IMG/VR virus record: IMGVR_UViG_3300030943_000170
Span: 1 to 24,316 of that record
Source of the DNA: a virus
Direction: 5' to 3' (one strand)
Length of the DNA stretch: 24,316 nt
Of this stretch, positions 15,372 to 22,932 are shown piece by piece. Numbering within the stretch: position 1 is the stretch's first letter; each line of letters begins with the position of its first letter. A program made the position numbers and the translations under genes. The notes beneath the pieces are model-generated. The model searched no databases. It had not been told where the DNA came from and was given only the letters and a program-made list of their open reading frames with translations.

Positions 15372-16836
15372 TGGTGCCGGCCATCATCTGGGACTTGGCT
15401 GACGCGCCGAACTTCTGGCCGGTGGATGTGCCGGTATTTGGCATCACCCCCATGGCCTTCTGCATGATCTGAAGTTGCTTGTCTTCCTCATCCTTCAGGT
15501 CCGACCACTCGCTTAGCTCCTGACGGGTGACGCCCGGAACACGACTCCACAGACCCTTCTTGGGGATCTCCAGAGCTTCTGCGAACTTGCCGAGGCCGTC
15601 TGCAACCTGCGAGAGGCTAGAGACTGTGAGGTCGCGCCAAATGACTTCGCCGAGGCTGTCATCCATGCCGTCCTCACCGAGCATCTCCATGGCGACCCGG
15701 AAGACTCGCTCCCAGGATTCGCCGAAGCTGTTGCGGAACTCTTCGACCTTGCGCATGAGGGACGTCTCTGCGGCCTCCAGGGCGTCTGCCGCCACGTTGG
15801 CGATCTGGCCCAAGAGGAAGTGGGGCGGCGTCTGCGTCGTTGCCGACAGATGGCGGATCGCCAGCTCGGCCGAATCGATGAAGCCCTTCAAGTCCCCGCC
15901 AGTCAGCTGCCCGAACTTGACGTTCTCGTCCTGCGCGTAGAAGAACCGCGAGGCGTTCAGGTATTGCTTGTCGGGGATCGGGTTGTTCTCTTCGTCGACC
16001 TTTGGAACCCAGGTGCCGTCCTGTGCCTGCGTCATCTGGAATGGCGGGGCCATGCCCGTCACCCAGCGCACGTTGAAGCTGTTGTAGGTCTGAGCCACCA
16101 ACAGGTCGAAGATGGTCTGGTTGATGCGGTCCTGAAGTGGGACGATCGGCTCCACGACACCCCATGCGCGACCCTCAAGGTCGACGTAGGCAGTGAAGCG
16201 GGTGATCGGACACTGGGTCGCTCCGTGGGCGTACTGGGCGACGACCTCCGGGCCTTGCTTGCCGTTCCAGAACTCGACCTCGTAGAAGTTCCTGTCGTCG
16301 GCCACGAGAGCCTCTCCAGGCTTACCTTCCGTGCCATCGAGCGTCCGCACGTCGCGAGGCCAGCGCTTGACGTAGACGCCGGCGACGGGGTCGAGATCGA
16401 TGGCCGGGTCGTCGTACAGGGTGACTGTCCGCAGTGGACTGAGGCCCTGGCTGATGACCTTGCCCTCGTCGTTCTTGCGGGTGATTACGAAGCTGTGACC
16501 GAACTCCAGTGCCGAGGTGTAGACGGATGCTTGGCGGGCGTCCATGCGGGAGTCCTGCCAGTGACGCCACTCGGGCGAAACCTTCGCATCGATCGACTTC
16601 TCGCCAGAGCGGCGGAAGTTGTCGACGTAGAGCGCCTGGGATGGAGTAGACACGAGCAGGGGGCACCAGTTAGTGATGGCCCGCTTAGCCAGGAGGAAGT
16701 ACTCCTGATCGGCAGAGTCCGGCATATAGGGGAGCGCGTGGTGGCCCTTGAAGTAGTCGTCAATCATCGACAGTCGGGGCTCGTCCCGCCTGAGGATCGA
16801 CAGCGCGTCCTCCAGGTACTCGATAGGCGAAGTCAT
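15349..16836 (-). CDS. Portal protein
   Basis: This 495-residue protein forms the twelve-fold DNA entry ring of the capsid and docks the terminase. It is the size of SPP1/HK97-type portals and shows typical features: MTSPIEYLEDALSILRRDEPR, then YFKGHHALPYMPD, WCPLLVSTPSQALYVDNFR, a QTIFDLLVAQTYNSFNVRWVTG core, and a C-terminal helix-rich ATTQTPPHFLLGQIANVAADALEAAE segment. I choose ATG 16836, which follows AGGAGG closely. An upstream in-frame extension to 16935 would overlap TerL and reads as low-complexity Arg/Pro. It lies 28 bases after the terminase and overlaps the MuF gene. The last residues (MMAGTNGQPAAA) form a flexible tail. Confidence 0.92.
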   Translation of the reverse strand: MTSPIEYLEDALSILRRDEPRLSMIDDYFKGHHALPYMPDSADQEYFLLAKRAITNWCPLLVSTPSQALYVDNFRRSGEKSIDAKVSPEWRHWQDSRMDARQASVYTSALEFGHSFVITRKNDEGKVISQGLSPLRTVTLYDDPAIDLDPVAGVYVKRWPRDVRTLDGTEGKPGEALVADDRNFYEVEFWNGKQGPEVVAQYAHGATQCPITRFTAYVDLEGRAWGVVEPIVPLQDRINQTIFDLLVAQTYNSFNVRWVTGMAPPFQMTQAQDGTWVPKVDEENNPIPDKQYLNASRFFYAQDENVKFGQLTGGDLKGFIDSAELAIRHLSATTQTPPHFLLGQIANVAADALEAAETSLMRKVEEFRNSFGESWERVFRVAMEMLGEDGMDDSLGEVIWRDLTVSSLSQVADGLGKFAEALEIPKKGLWSRVPGVTRQELSEWSDLKDEEDKQLQIMQKAMGVMPNTGTSTGQKFGASAKSQMMAGTNGQPAAA

Positions 16837-16864
16837 GAGCCTCCTGAGTGGAAATGAATAGGGG

Positions 16865-18544
16865 TTAGAGGAACCACGACCTTCCGGTACGTGGGGCTTC
16901 CTTCTTCTTCGACCGATAGTCGGCAAGGCAGGCAAACGCGATCATGAGGGCGGCGTATGCGTCGACCTTCTTCGGTGACTGGCGACTCTCCTTACTGAAG
17001 GAGACGCCGTAATCGTTCTCGCGCCTAACTGCATTGAGTAGATGCCGGCGTAGCGTTAGCGTGAGCCGGTCACTCTTGGGCCGATGCTTCAGTTTGTGGT
17101 TGAGGATCGCTTCGACCAGGGCTTCGTTTGCGAAGGTGACTCGACGCACGGCGCCGCGCATATCCCATTCGATGGGTTTATTCGCGTTTGCCTTGACGGT
17201 CAGCTTGTGCCCGAAATCCTCGGTCCACTCGATGATGTTCGACTCCCACAACTTGACGTCGGCGTAGAAACCGACGACCTCATAGATGCGGAATGCTGAG
17301 CGAACGGCGGCGTCAACCTTGCCTCGGTCGACTTCCCACTTCTCGGCATCCTCGTCACGGGTGCTTGTCCGTCGCGGAGGTTCCTCAATCAGGAGCGGCT
17401 GGACGAACCCGTCTTCGACGCGGATAGCCACAAGGGCCGTCGCGTCTTCGGACTTGCCGCCATCGAACCCCAGGACAATCTTGTCGTCGGGTCGCAGCTG
17501 GTCGTCGTCCTCCAGGCAGTCCCAGTCGGTCTCTTCGTAGAGGGCGTCTTCGCCGGCCACGATCTGATTCAGGTACATGCGGCGGGAGAGGGCGGCGCTC
17601 ACGTCAGCGAGCAGGGCGGATGAGGCGATGTTCTCAGCCATCACCCAGTAGGAGTCTCCGCGAATGAGGGGGATCGCAAAGTCCAGGCCGGCGCGACTGA
17701 GGGGGGTCTTCGGGTGGGCCTCGATGCTGTCGTACAGGAAGCCGACGTCCTCGGAACGGCCCTCGACGATCTCCTCGTAGGAGAAGCGCATCTTCTCAGC
17801 TGCGGAGTCTTCACCAGGGAGGTAGGCGTTCGTGATCGCGAGGTAGCGGTTGCCGAGCTTGGAGGCGTTTCGCTGGGCGGTGAGGTACATGCCGATGCCG
17901 TTGTTGTTCGGGAGCCAGTGATGGGTCTCGTTCAGCAGGGCGAAGGTGATTCGCCCACCCTCAAGGGTGCGAGGGTTCGAGGTAACAGATTCCAGGTTGA
18001 CCCGGCCGTTGATGGCCCGAATGTGCTCGATACCGATCTCAACGCCGAACTCTGCAATCAGCTTCGCGCTGATGATCAGCGGGAACATGCGCATCGTGTT
18101 CTTGGTCTGGTCCTTAGCGACAGCTGCGACCTGAACCCAGGCGGCGGGATGTGGTTTACCTACCGGGCTGCCGTCCTCTGCCCAGTGGGAGAAGCGGCTC
18201 GGGCCGAGGAGTTCGACCATGCAGAGCGCTGCGAGCAAGGGGTCCTTGCCCCAACCTTTCAGGCGCTGAAGGACGCCGAGACGAAACGTGAATCGTCCAG
18301 TCTCGTCTACGGCGTACCACCAGAGAACGAAACGCAGCTGTTCGTTGGTGAACATCCACGGTCGCGGATCTTGTGCGTCGCTGTTGGGATCAGTCAGGTA
18401 CTCGTGCGCCCAGCCGGCGATCTCCCAGCCCAGGGTCTTCTCGGGCAGAACGTAGGTGCCGTCTCGGCGGAACCATGTCGGGCCGATGTAGGTGGGTGGG
18501 TAGTTCTCGACCGTGAGTTCGAGGGTCTCTGTAGGGCCTGGAAT
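16865..18544 (-). CDS. terL: Terminase large subunit, probable ATT start
   Basis: TerL is the ATPase and nuclease that packages DNA through the portal. With the start proposed here it is 559 residues, normal for the family. Walker A is RLKGWGKDP at about 94-102, the variant found in actinophage TerL. Walker B plus catalytic Glu is ITFALLNETHHW at about 199-210. The RuvC-like nuclease begins at KIVLGFDGGKSEDATALVAI (about 355-374), with later Asp in YADVKLW and KKVDAYAALMIAF. The first in-frame ATG (18355) would drop 63 residues that match the usual TerL start (YPPTYIGPTWFRRDGTYVLP). Between the in-frame TAG at 18577-18575 and 18355 there is no ATG, GTG or TTG. ATT at 18544 lies 8 bases after AAGGAGGTG. 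Confidence 0.93.
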   Translation of the reverse strand: MPGPTETLELTVENYPPTYIGPTWFRRDGTYVLPEKTLGWEIAGWAHEYLTDPNSDAQDPRPWMFTNEQLRFVLWWYAVDETGRFTFRLGVLQRLKGWGKDPLLAALCMVELLGPSRFSHWAEDGSPVGKPHPAAWVQVAAVAKDQTKNTMRMFPLIISAKLIAEFGVEIGIEHIRAINGRVNLESVTSNPRTLEGGRITFALLNETHHWLPNNNGIGMYLTAQRNASKLGNRYLAITNAYLPGEDSAAEKMRFSYEEIVEGRSEDVGFLYDSIEAHPKTPLSRAGLDFAIPLIRGDSYWVMAENIASSALLADVSAALSRRMYLNQIVAGEDALYEETDWDCLEDDDQLRPDDKIVLGFDGGKSEDATALVAIRVEDGFVQPLLIEEPPRRTSTRDEDAEKWEVDRGKVDAAVRSAFRIYEVVGFYADVKLWESNIIEWTEDFGHKLTVKANANKPIEWDMRGAVRRVTFANEALVEAILNHKLKHRPKSDRLTLTLRRHLLNAVRRENDYGVSFSKESRQSPKKVDAYAALMIAFACLADYRSKKKEAPRTGRSWFL

Positions 18545-18552
18545 GGCAGCTA

Positions 18553-18561
18553 CACCTCCTT
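18553..18561 (-). promoter_or_regulatory. Ribosome binding site deciding the TerL start
   Basis: AAGGAGGTG, near-perfect complement to the 16S rRNA 3' end, lies 8 bases ahead of ATT 18544. The overlapping GTG is followed at once by TAG, so it cannot serve. A small GGAGC/GCTCC hairpin (18562-18576) abuts the site on its 5' side. Confidence 0.7.
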
Positions 18562-18592
18562 GGAGCGTCTAGCTCCCTATGGGGTGGCTGGG

Positions 18593-20542
18593 TTAGCCGA
18601 GCCCGAAGCTCGTGCTTTGATTTGCGGTACCTGTCCACGCCCACCCAGGGCTAGAACCGTCGCGATAGGGGCCGGCGTAGTTGCCCTCGACGAGCATGAT
18701 GTTGTCCCACCACACGTCGCCGCCTCCGCCATTAGCCCCGTTATAGAGGCGGACGAAAGCTTCAGTGGCGTTGGCTGGGAGTGCTACCGTGACCCGGGAC
18801 TCAAAGGTTCCGGACTGATTGGGGGCTTGTGTGCCCTTAGAGCAGATGTAACCCGATCCGGTCGTGTGCCAGAGCGTGACTTGTCGCGTGCCGTTTGCGT
18901 TGCCAAGTCCAGTCCCGGTCTGCGGGGCGGGGAGTCGGCATGTCGCGATGAACGTGTAGGTCTTTCCGGCCTGCATGCCGAGGCGCATTGCGCCCGTGCC
19001 GCCGCCCACTTCCGCGTAGCTGTCCATGGAGTTTGTCGGGATTGTCCTGACTGACTTCGCGCCGCTAATAGACCACGTCGATGACGAGATCGCTCCATTC
19101 CCTTGCCATGCGCCAGCGATGCCGGTCACCGGAACTCCACTCAGAATGCTCACGCTAGCGTTCGCTGTTCCGGTCCATGCAGCCGTTAGGTCCGTGTCTG
19201 GGCTGAATGAGCCGTCGAAGTAAGGGCCGGTGTAGTTGCCCTGGGCGAGGAGCAGGCTGTCCCACCAGACGTCACCGCACCCGGAGGATGCGCCGTTGTA
19301 GCACTGAGCGATGCACCAGACCGCAGATGCGGGGACGGTGAAGCTGAACCTGTGTTCAGTCACGCCCGCGGCATTCGTGGCCTGGGTTGACGTGGTGCTC
19401 GTCGCTCCGGTCCAACCCGCCACCGTGTTGCAGGCGATGCGGATACGCCTTGCGTTTGCGTTCAGGGTGCCGGTTTGTGCTGCGGCGAGGCGGGACGTGG
19501 CAAGGATCGTGTAGGTCCTTCCGACCACGAAGGTCACGCCCTGACCGGACAGCGATGCGTCCGAGCCAGCTACGACGGCGAACGTGTCGTTGGACGACGC
19601 TGACGTGGGGATGACTCGCATGGACTTGCCCAGGAGTGACCACTGGCTCGATCGAACGTTTCGGTTGGTGCCCCAGTCGACGGTGCTCGCCACCTGTAGG
19701 CCAGTCAGGATGCTGGCGCTAGCGTTCGCTGTCCCAGTCCAGGCTGCGGTCAGGTCAGTGTCGGGGCTGTAGGAGCCGCCGAAGTATGGCAGGAGCGCCG
19801 GGCTGGATTCAATGAGAAGTCCAGTGCATTCAAAGATGTCCCCCACGGCATCCGTACCTGAAGTCTCGCTGATAGATGCCACAAGCCAAGCGGAGTTCGC
19901 CGGGAGTGTGTAGGTCGTTGAGACGCGAACCCACGCGCCATCCACTGTGGCAGTTGCGGCAGGCCAGAATGAACTAGAAAGCCAAGCGCCGTTGGAGTCG
20001 GCTGCTCGTACCCGCATCGCAACCCCGACCGAAACGCCGGATTTCCTGACGTAGCAGGAGATAGTCACGACCTGAGAGGGGCTGACTGGAAGCGCGTTAT
20101 AGGTGGTGGCCGGAGAGGCTGCCTCGACGTTGCCGAGGACGTGGAAGCCGTGACCGGCTGCGCGAGCGACGGTTGTGCGAAGGGCTGCGGCAGTCGTTAG
20201 GCCGGTACCCGCAGGACCAACGATCCCAGTCTCCAGAGAGTAGACACCTTCATTTGCCCACCTGTCCGACATGAACCCAAACGAGCCAGCCACATTCGTT
20301 GCGAATGCGGTAGCTGCCGGGATGGTGGCGAGGTTCCTTCGCACCTCGACGGTGCTGGAGTTGGCCTCGAAGCCGGGGTTGGTGGCGAGATTGCGCCACA
20401 CCTCAACAGTTCCGCTGGTGGTCTCGCAGGCGGGGTTCGTGATGAGGTTGGCGATGCCCGGCATGAGGGTTACTCCGCCGCGTTTCAGTGACTTCACCGG
20501 AATGTTGCCCACGCGGGCACCGACGATGCTGTTGAGCAGCAT
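18593..20542 (-). CDS. Tail fibre/receptor-binding-type protein with repeated carbohydrate-binding-like modules
   Basis: This 649-residue protein opens with three near-repeats of a 19-20 residue unit (NLITNPACE.., NLATNPGFE.., NLATIP..). The N-L-x-T-N-P-x-F-E start is common in CBM4/9-like beta-sandwiches of phage fibres. Three large modules follow (about 70-275, 285-465, 475-649). Each ends in a variant of DVWWD..L...GNY.GPY.DGS followed by AAWTGTANAS. The sequence is rich in Ser, Thr, Ala, Gly and Trp, with no signal peptide. ATG at 20542 follows GGGGTGA and lies three bases after the previous stop. Its place between small and large terminase, far from other tail genes, is unusual. Adhesion to cell-wall glycan is inference; a decoration protein is the alternative. 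Confidence 0.75.
   Translation of the reverse strand: MLLNSIVGARVGNIPVKSLKRGGVTLMPGIANLITNPACETTSGTVEVWRNLATNPGFEANSSTVEVRRNLATIPAATAFATNVAGSFGFMSDRWANEGVYSLETGIVGPAGTGLTTAAALRTTVARAAGHGFHVLGNVEAASPATTYNALPVSPSQVVTISCYVRKSGVSVGVAMRVRAADSNGAWLSSSFWPAATATVDGAWVRVSTTYTLPANSAWLVASISETSGTDAVGDIFECTGLLIESSPALLPYFGGSYSPDTDLTAAWTGTANASASILTGLQVASTVDWGTNRNVRSSQWSLLGKSMRVIPTSASSNDTFAVVAGSDASLSGQGVTFVVGRTYTILATSRLAAAQTGTLNANARRIRIACNTVAGWTGATSTTSTQATNAAGVTEHRFSFTVPASAVWCIAQCYNGASSGCGDVWWDSLLLAQGNYTGPYFDGSFSPDTDLTAAWTGTANASVSILSGVPVTGIAGAWQGNGAISSSTWSISGAKSVRTIPTNSMDSYAEVGGGTGAMRLGMQAGKTYTFIATCRLPAPQTGTGLGNANGTRQVTLWHTTGSGYICSKGTQAPNQSGTFESRVTVALPANATEAFVRLYNGANGGGGDVWWDNIMLVEGNYAGPYRDGSSPGWAWTGTANQSTSFGLG
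18668..19789 (-). repeat. Internal duplication of a ~187-residue module
   Basis: The module spanning residues 252-439 (19226-19789) recurs at residues 440-625 (18668-19225). The shared protein signature begins PYF(G/D)GS(Y/F)SPDTDLTAAW. DNA still shows blocks such as a 15-base identity at 19154-19168 and 19718-19732. A truncated third copy of the start is at the C-terminus. Confidence 0.75.
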
Positions 20543-20545
20543 GGA

Positions 20546-21895
20546 TCACCCCGTAATCAGGTAGACGGTGTTCGGGTCCCAGGTGCCAAGCGCGGTGTAT
20601 GCGGCCTGGGTTCCTTGCCACCAGTGAGGGATCGCCGCGAGGGAGGCTGCGGCATTCGTTGCGGAAGTAGCTGCGCCAGTCGCTGAGGTGGCGGCTGCGT
20701 TCTTCGAGGTCAGCGCGTTCGCTTCGCTCGTCGCCGCATTAGTTGCTGACGTACCAGCTGCGGTCTGCGCGCTGACGGCCCCCGTCCAGGCGACCTGGGC
20801 GTCATGGGCTGCGTTACTCGCCGTACTGGAGGAACTGCCTGCATTGGTGGCGGACGTAGCGGCTGCCGTCCTAGATCCGTTCGCAGCTGAGGCTGAGCTG
20901 GCCGCGTTCGTCGCAGAGGTTGCAGCCGCCGTTTCGGAGGCGTCTGCCGCCGTGGCCGCGTTGGTGGCGGTTGTCGCAGCTGTCTGAGCCGCTGTCTTTG
21001 AGGAGTCAGCGGCGGCGGCTGAAGCGGTCGCCGATGACGCCGAACTGGTAGCCGAGGTCGCGGACGCAGCTGCACCAGTGGCGGACGTGGAGGCTGCCGT
21101 CGCCTTCGTGGTCGCGGTGGTCGCTGCGGTAGTGGCGTCATTGGCCCTGTTGCCTGCGGTGCTCGCGTACGTAGCTGCGGCTGAGGCAGAGTTCGCCGCA
21201 TCGGTCGCGTGGCTCGCTGAGGTCGTCGAGGAGCTGGCCGCTGCGGTGGCCTTCGTCGTCGCTGTGGCGGCAGAGGCTGCGGCAGCTGTGGCTGATCCGG
21301 CTGCGGCGGTTGCGGAGGTGGTTGCGCTACTCGCGCTAGCAGTTGCGCTGGCGGTCTTCGTAGCGACGTCCTGTGCGCTTGTGGCGGCACTGGAGGCCGA
21401 GCTGGCTGCGGACGTTGCAGAGCTGGCAGCCGAGGACGCTGAAGCCGAAGCGGTGCCCTGGGCGGCAAGTGCTGTGGCGAGGATTGTCTCCGCTTCGCCA
21501 ACCTTCGCGACAGTCTCGTCGTGGGCAGTGGTGGTCGTATTGGTGAGGCCCTGGACGGTAGCGACGGCGGACTCCCATGCGGGAACGTCACTCTCTGTCG
21601 GGATCAGCGTCTTGGGGTCGACGTCGACCAGATCGCCGTAACTGACGACTTCGTCCGTCTCGGGCACTACGACGTAGCGCGTGAGGAGGCCCTCTTCGAT
21701 CTCCCAGCACCAGTCGACACCGGTCGACGCAAGCGGGATCTCGATCGCCTTAGTCACGGTCAGGCTGAAGCCGGCCGGCGTCACGACGTGGTCATCGACG
21801 ACCCGGCGCTTCGATGGAGTGAAGTTCATCCGGACGGTGGCCGGCGCTTCCCCGGTTTCTGCCGGCTTCCTAAGGTCAATCAGGACCTGTGTCAT
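20546..21895 (-). CDS. Tail fibre protein with long Ala/Ser/Thr coiled coil
   Basis: This 449-residue protein has three parts. Residues 1-130 are a globular beta-rich domain (TQVLIDLRKPAETGEAPATVRMNFTPSKRRVVDDH ... TVTKAIEIPL), an attachment head of the kind seen at fibre N-termini. Residues about 135-420 are an extreme Ala/Ser/Thr repeat with heptad-like spacing (units such as AATSATNAASSA), as in the lambda Stf/T4 shaft-type coiled coils; it should form a long trimeric stalk. The last 25 residues (HWWQGTQAAYTALGTWDPNTVYLITG) are a common fibre-tip closing motif. I choose ATG 21895 with GAGG ahead rather than the in-frame TTG at 21907, which has no ribosome binding site. It is adjacent to the module-repeat protein, and the two probably form one receptor-binding apparatus. 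Confidence 0.78.
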   Translation of the reverse strand: MTQVLIDLRKPAETGEAPATVRMNFTPSKRRVVDDHVVTPAGFSLTVTKAIEIPLASTGVDWCWEIEEGLLTRYVVVPETDEVVSYGDLVDVDPKTLIPTESDVPAWESAVATVQGLTNTTTTAHDETVAKVGEAETILATALAAQGTASASASSAASSATSAASSASSAATSAQDVATKTASATASASSATTSATAAAGSATAAAASAATATTKATAAASSSTTSASHATDAANSASAAATYASTAGNRANDATTAATTATTKATAASTSATGAAASATSATSSASSATASAAAADSSKTAAQTAATTATNAATAADASETAAATSATNAASSASAANGSRTAAATSATNAGSSSSTASNAAHDAQVAWTGAVSAQTAAGTSATNAATSEANALTSKNAAATSATGAATSATNAAASLAAIPHWWQGTQAAYTALGTWDPNTVYLITG

Positions 21896-21903
21896 GGGCG
21901 TCC

Positions 21904-22077
21904 TCAATCAGGTAAGTGCAATGGGGTCTCTTCCACGTGTTCGTGGTTGTTGAGATAGAAGCCGACCGTGGGGATGGTCTTGGGTGCGTGATGGTTCGCA
22001 GGTTCGGGCGTGGCCTTTTCGTTCAGTCCACTTTCAATGGACGACCACCAGCGCCCGAAGCGCATTGCGAACTCCAT
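21904..22077 (-). CDS. Small hypothetical protein coupled to TerS
   Basis: This 57-residue frame fills the gap between TerS and the fibre gene. Its ATG shares the last base of the TerS stop (TAATG), a classic reinitiation arrangement. The protein starts MEFAMRFGRWWSSIESGLNE and ends NNHEHVEETPLHLPD. The N-terminus could be an amphipathic helix and the C-terminus is His/Glu-rich. I recognise no family. It lacks a strong Shine-Dalgarno of its own, so expression would depend on TerS translation. The close fit to the gap favours a real gene, but a spacer is possible. Confidence 0.55.
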   Translation of the reverse strand: MEFAMRFGRWWSSIESGLNEKATPEPANHHAPKTIPTVGFYLNNHEHVEETPLHLPD

Positions 22078-22547
22078 TACGAGGCCTTGGCGGCGTCGCG
22101 GTACAGGTCGAGCTGGGCAACCGCTGCGAGATTGGGGCGTTCGACAGGGGCCTCGCGGAGTTCCATCTTCACGCGCAGGCGATCGCCTTCGGTGAGGAGG
22201 AGTTTCTCCAGGCCGCTCTGGATCGCCGTGAACAGCTGTCCGTTGCGCTTCTTGACGAAGACGTCTTCTCCAGTCGCCTTGTCCAGGTAGCTGTAGCCCA
22301 TGAGCTTGTAGACCGAGATCTCGTCGCACAGGTTCCAGAGCATCCACCAGTCGGAATCCTGGTAGTAGTCGGACTGTCCCGACGTGCGTGCGGATTCGTA
22401 CAAGCCAAGGGCAACGGGGTGCCACTCGGGATCGGCGTCGGGGATCGTGACGGGGCGACGAAGTCCTGTGACCGTGGGGGCTGCGTCCCTACCCTTACGG
22501 GCTCGGGGACGCTTCAGCTCGCTCTCGCGCTTCGGTGGGGTCGGCAT
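22077..22547 (-). CDS. terS: Terminase small subunit
   Basis: This 156-residue protein selects phage DNA for packaging and hands it to TerL. The pattern is that of actinophage TerS: a basic disordered N-terminus (PTPPKRESELKRPRARKGRDAAPTV), then PDADPEWHPVALGLYESARTSGQSDYYQDSDWWMLWNLCDEISVY (about 36-80), where the W-x-P..LYES...SGQS..Y..SDW core is diagnostic. Helices that follow (GQLFTAIQSGLEKLLLTEGDRLRVKMEL) probably oligomerise. ATG at 22547 has GGAG upstream. The in-frame TTG at 22559 is rejected. The gene lies about 4 kb upstream of TerL instead of next to it, because two fibre-type genes and a small ORF intervene. Confidence 0.85.
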   Translation of the reverse strand: MPTPPKRESELKRPRARKGRDAAPTVTGLRRPVTIPDADPEWHPVALGLYESARTSGQSDYYQDSDWWMLWNLCDEISVYKLMGYSYLDKATGEDVFVKKRNGQLFTAIQSGLEKLLLTEGDRLRVKMELREAPVERPNLAAVAQLDLYRDAAKAS

Positions 22548-22575
22548 GGCTGGCTCCAATCGGTCAGGGCTCGAC

Positions 22576-22617
22576 AGCGACCCCCTCCGGGAACGGTGGG
22601 AGGGAGAGGGGGTCGCT
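22576..22617 (-). other. Strong hairpin 5' of TerS (possible packaging-site or leader structure)
   Basis: Perfect 12-bp arms (22576-22587 and 22606-22617) enclose an 18-base purine-rich loop with alternative inner pairing. It lies 28 bases before the TerS start. There is no U-run on either side, so it is not a typical intrinsic terminator. Confidence 0.65.
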
Positions 22618-22818
22618 GGAGCTGCGGGAGGCGAGGAGGTTAGCCTCTACCGCGTTTTCGGGGTGGGTGTAGGAGTGGAGTAGGCGCGTAGCGTCGCCTC
22701 GTTCTTAAGCCGCCGATAGGCTCGGTTCCTCAGCGCGAATCGCGCATCACCTGCCTTGACCGTTTGGCTGCACGTTTAGGGAATATGCCCTTATACCAGA
22801 CAGCGGCCTCCACTTCAG

Positions 22819-22890
22819 TCCGAATGGAGGGACTCGAACCCCCGCACCCCTGAATCCAAATCAGGTGGCCTGCCGCTGGCCTACATTCGG
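22819..22890 (-). tRNA. tRNA-Pro (anticodon TGG)
   Basis: A full cloverleaf can be drawn: acceptor CCGAATG/CATTCGG (perfect), D stem GGCC/GGCC with loop AGCGGCA, anticodon stem CCTGA/TCAGG with loop TTTGGAT, variable GGTGC, T stem GGGGG/CCCTC with loop TTCGAGT, discriminator A73. CCA is not encoded. C1-G72, A73, G35 and G36 agree with proline identity. Position 37 is A, not the G37 nearly universal in bacterial tRNA-Pro. It is downstream of tRNA-Gln in the same leftward transcript. The gene may supplement decoding of CCA/CCG proline codons in late genes. Confidence 0.88.
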
Positions 22891-22932
22891 TAAGACCCCC
22901 GAAGTACGCATCGTCGAGAGGCGTCGGAGGTA

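Noticed and set aside
15820-16857. Plus-strand open frame of 345 codons opposite the portal gene
   Set aside because: Shadow of the portal codons; no ribosome binding site or family features.
17714-19054. Plus-strand open frame of 446 codons across TerL and the adhesin-like gene
   Set aside because: It spans two well-supported opposite-strand genes and their intergenic gap, which a real gene would not do. Its composition is shadow-like.
20710-21591. Minus-strand Pro/Arg/Gln-rich frame overlapping the coiled-coil fibre
   Set aside because: It is an alternative frame of the Ala/Ser/Thr repeat; its low complexity is a by-product of the GC-rich codons of the true frame.
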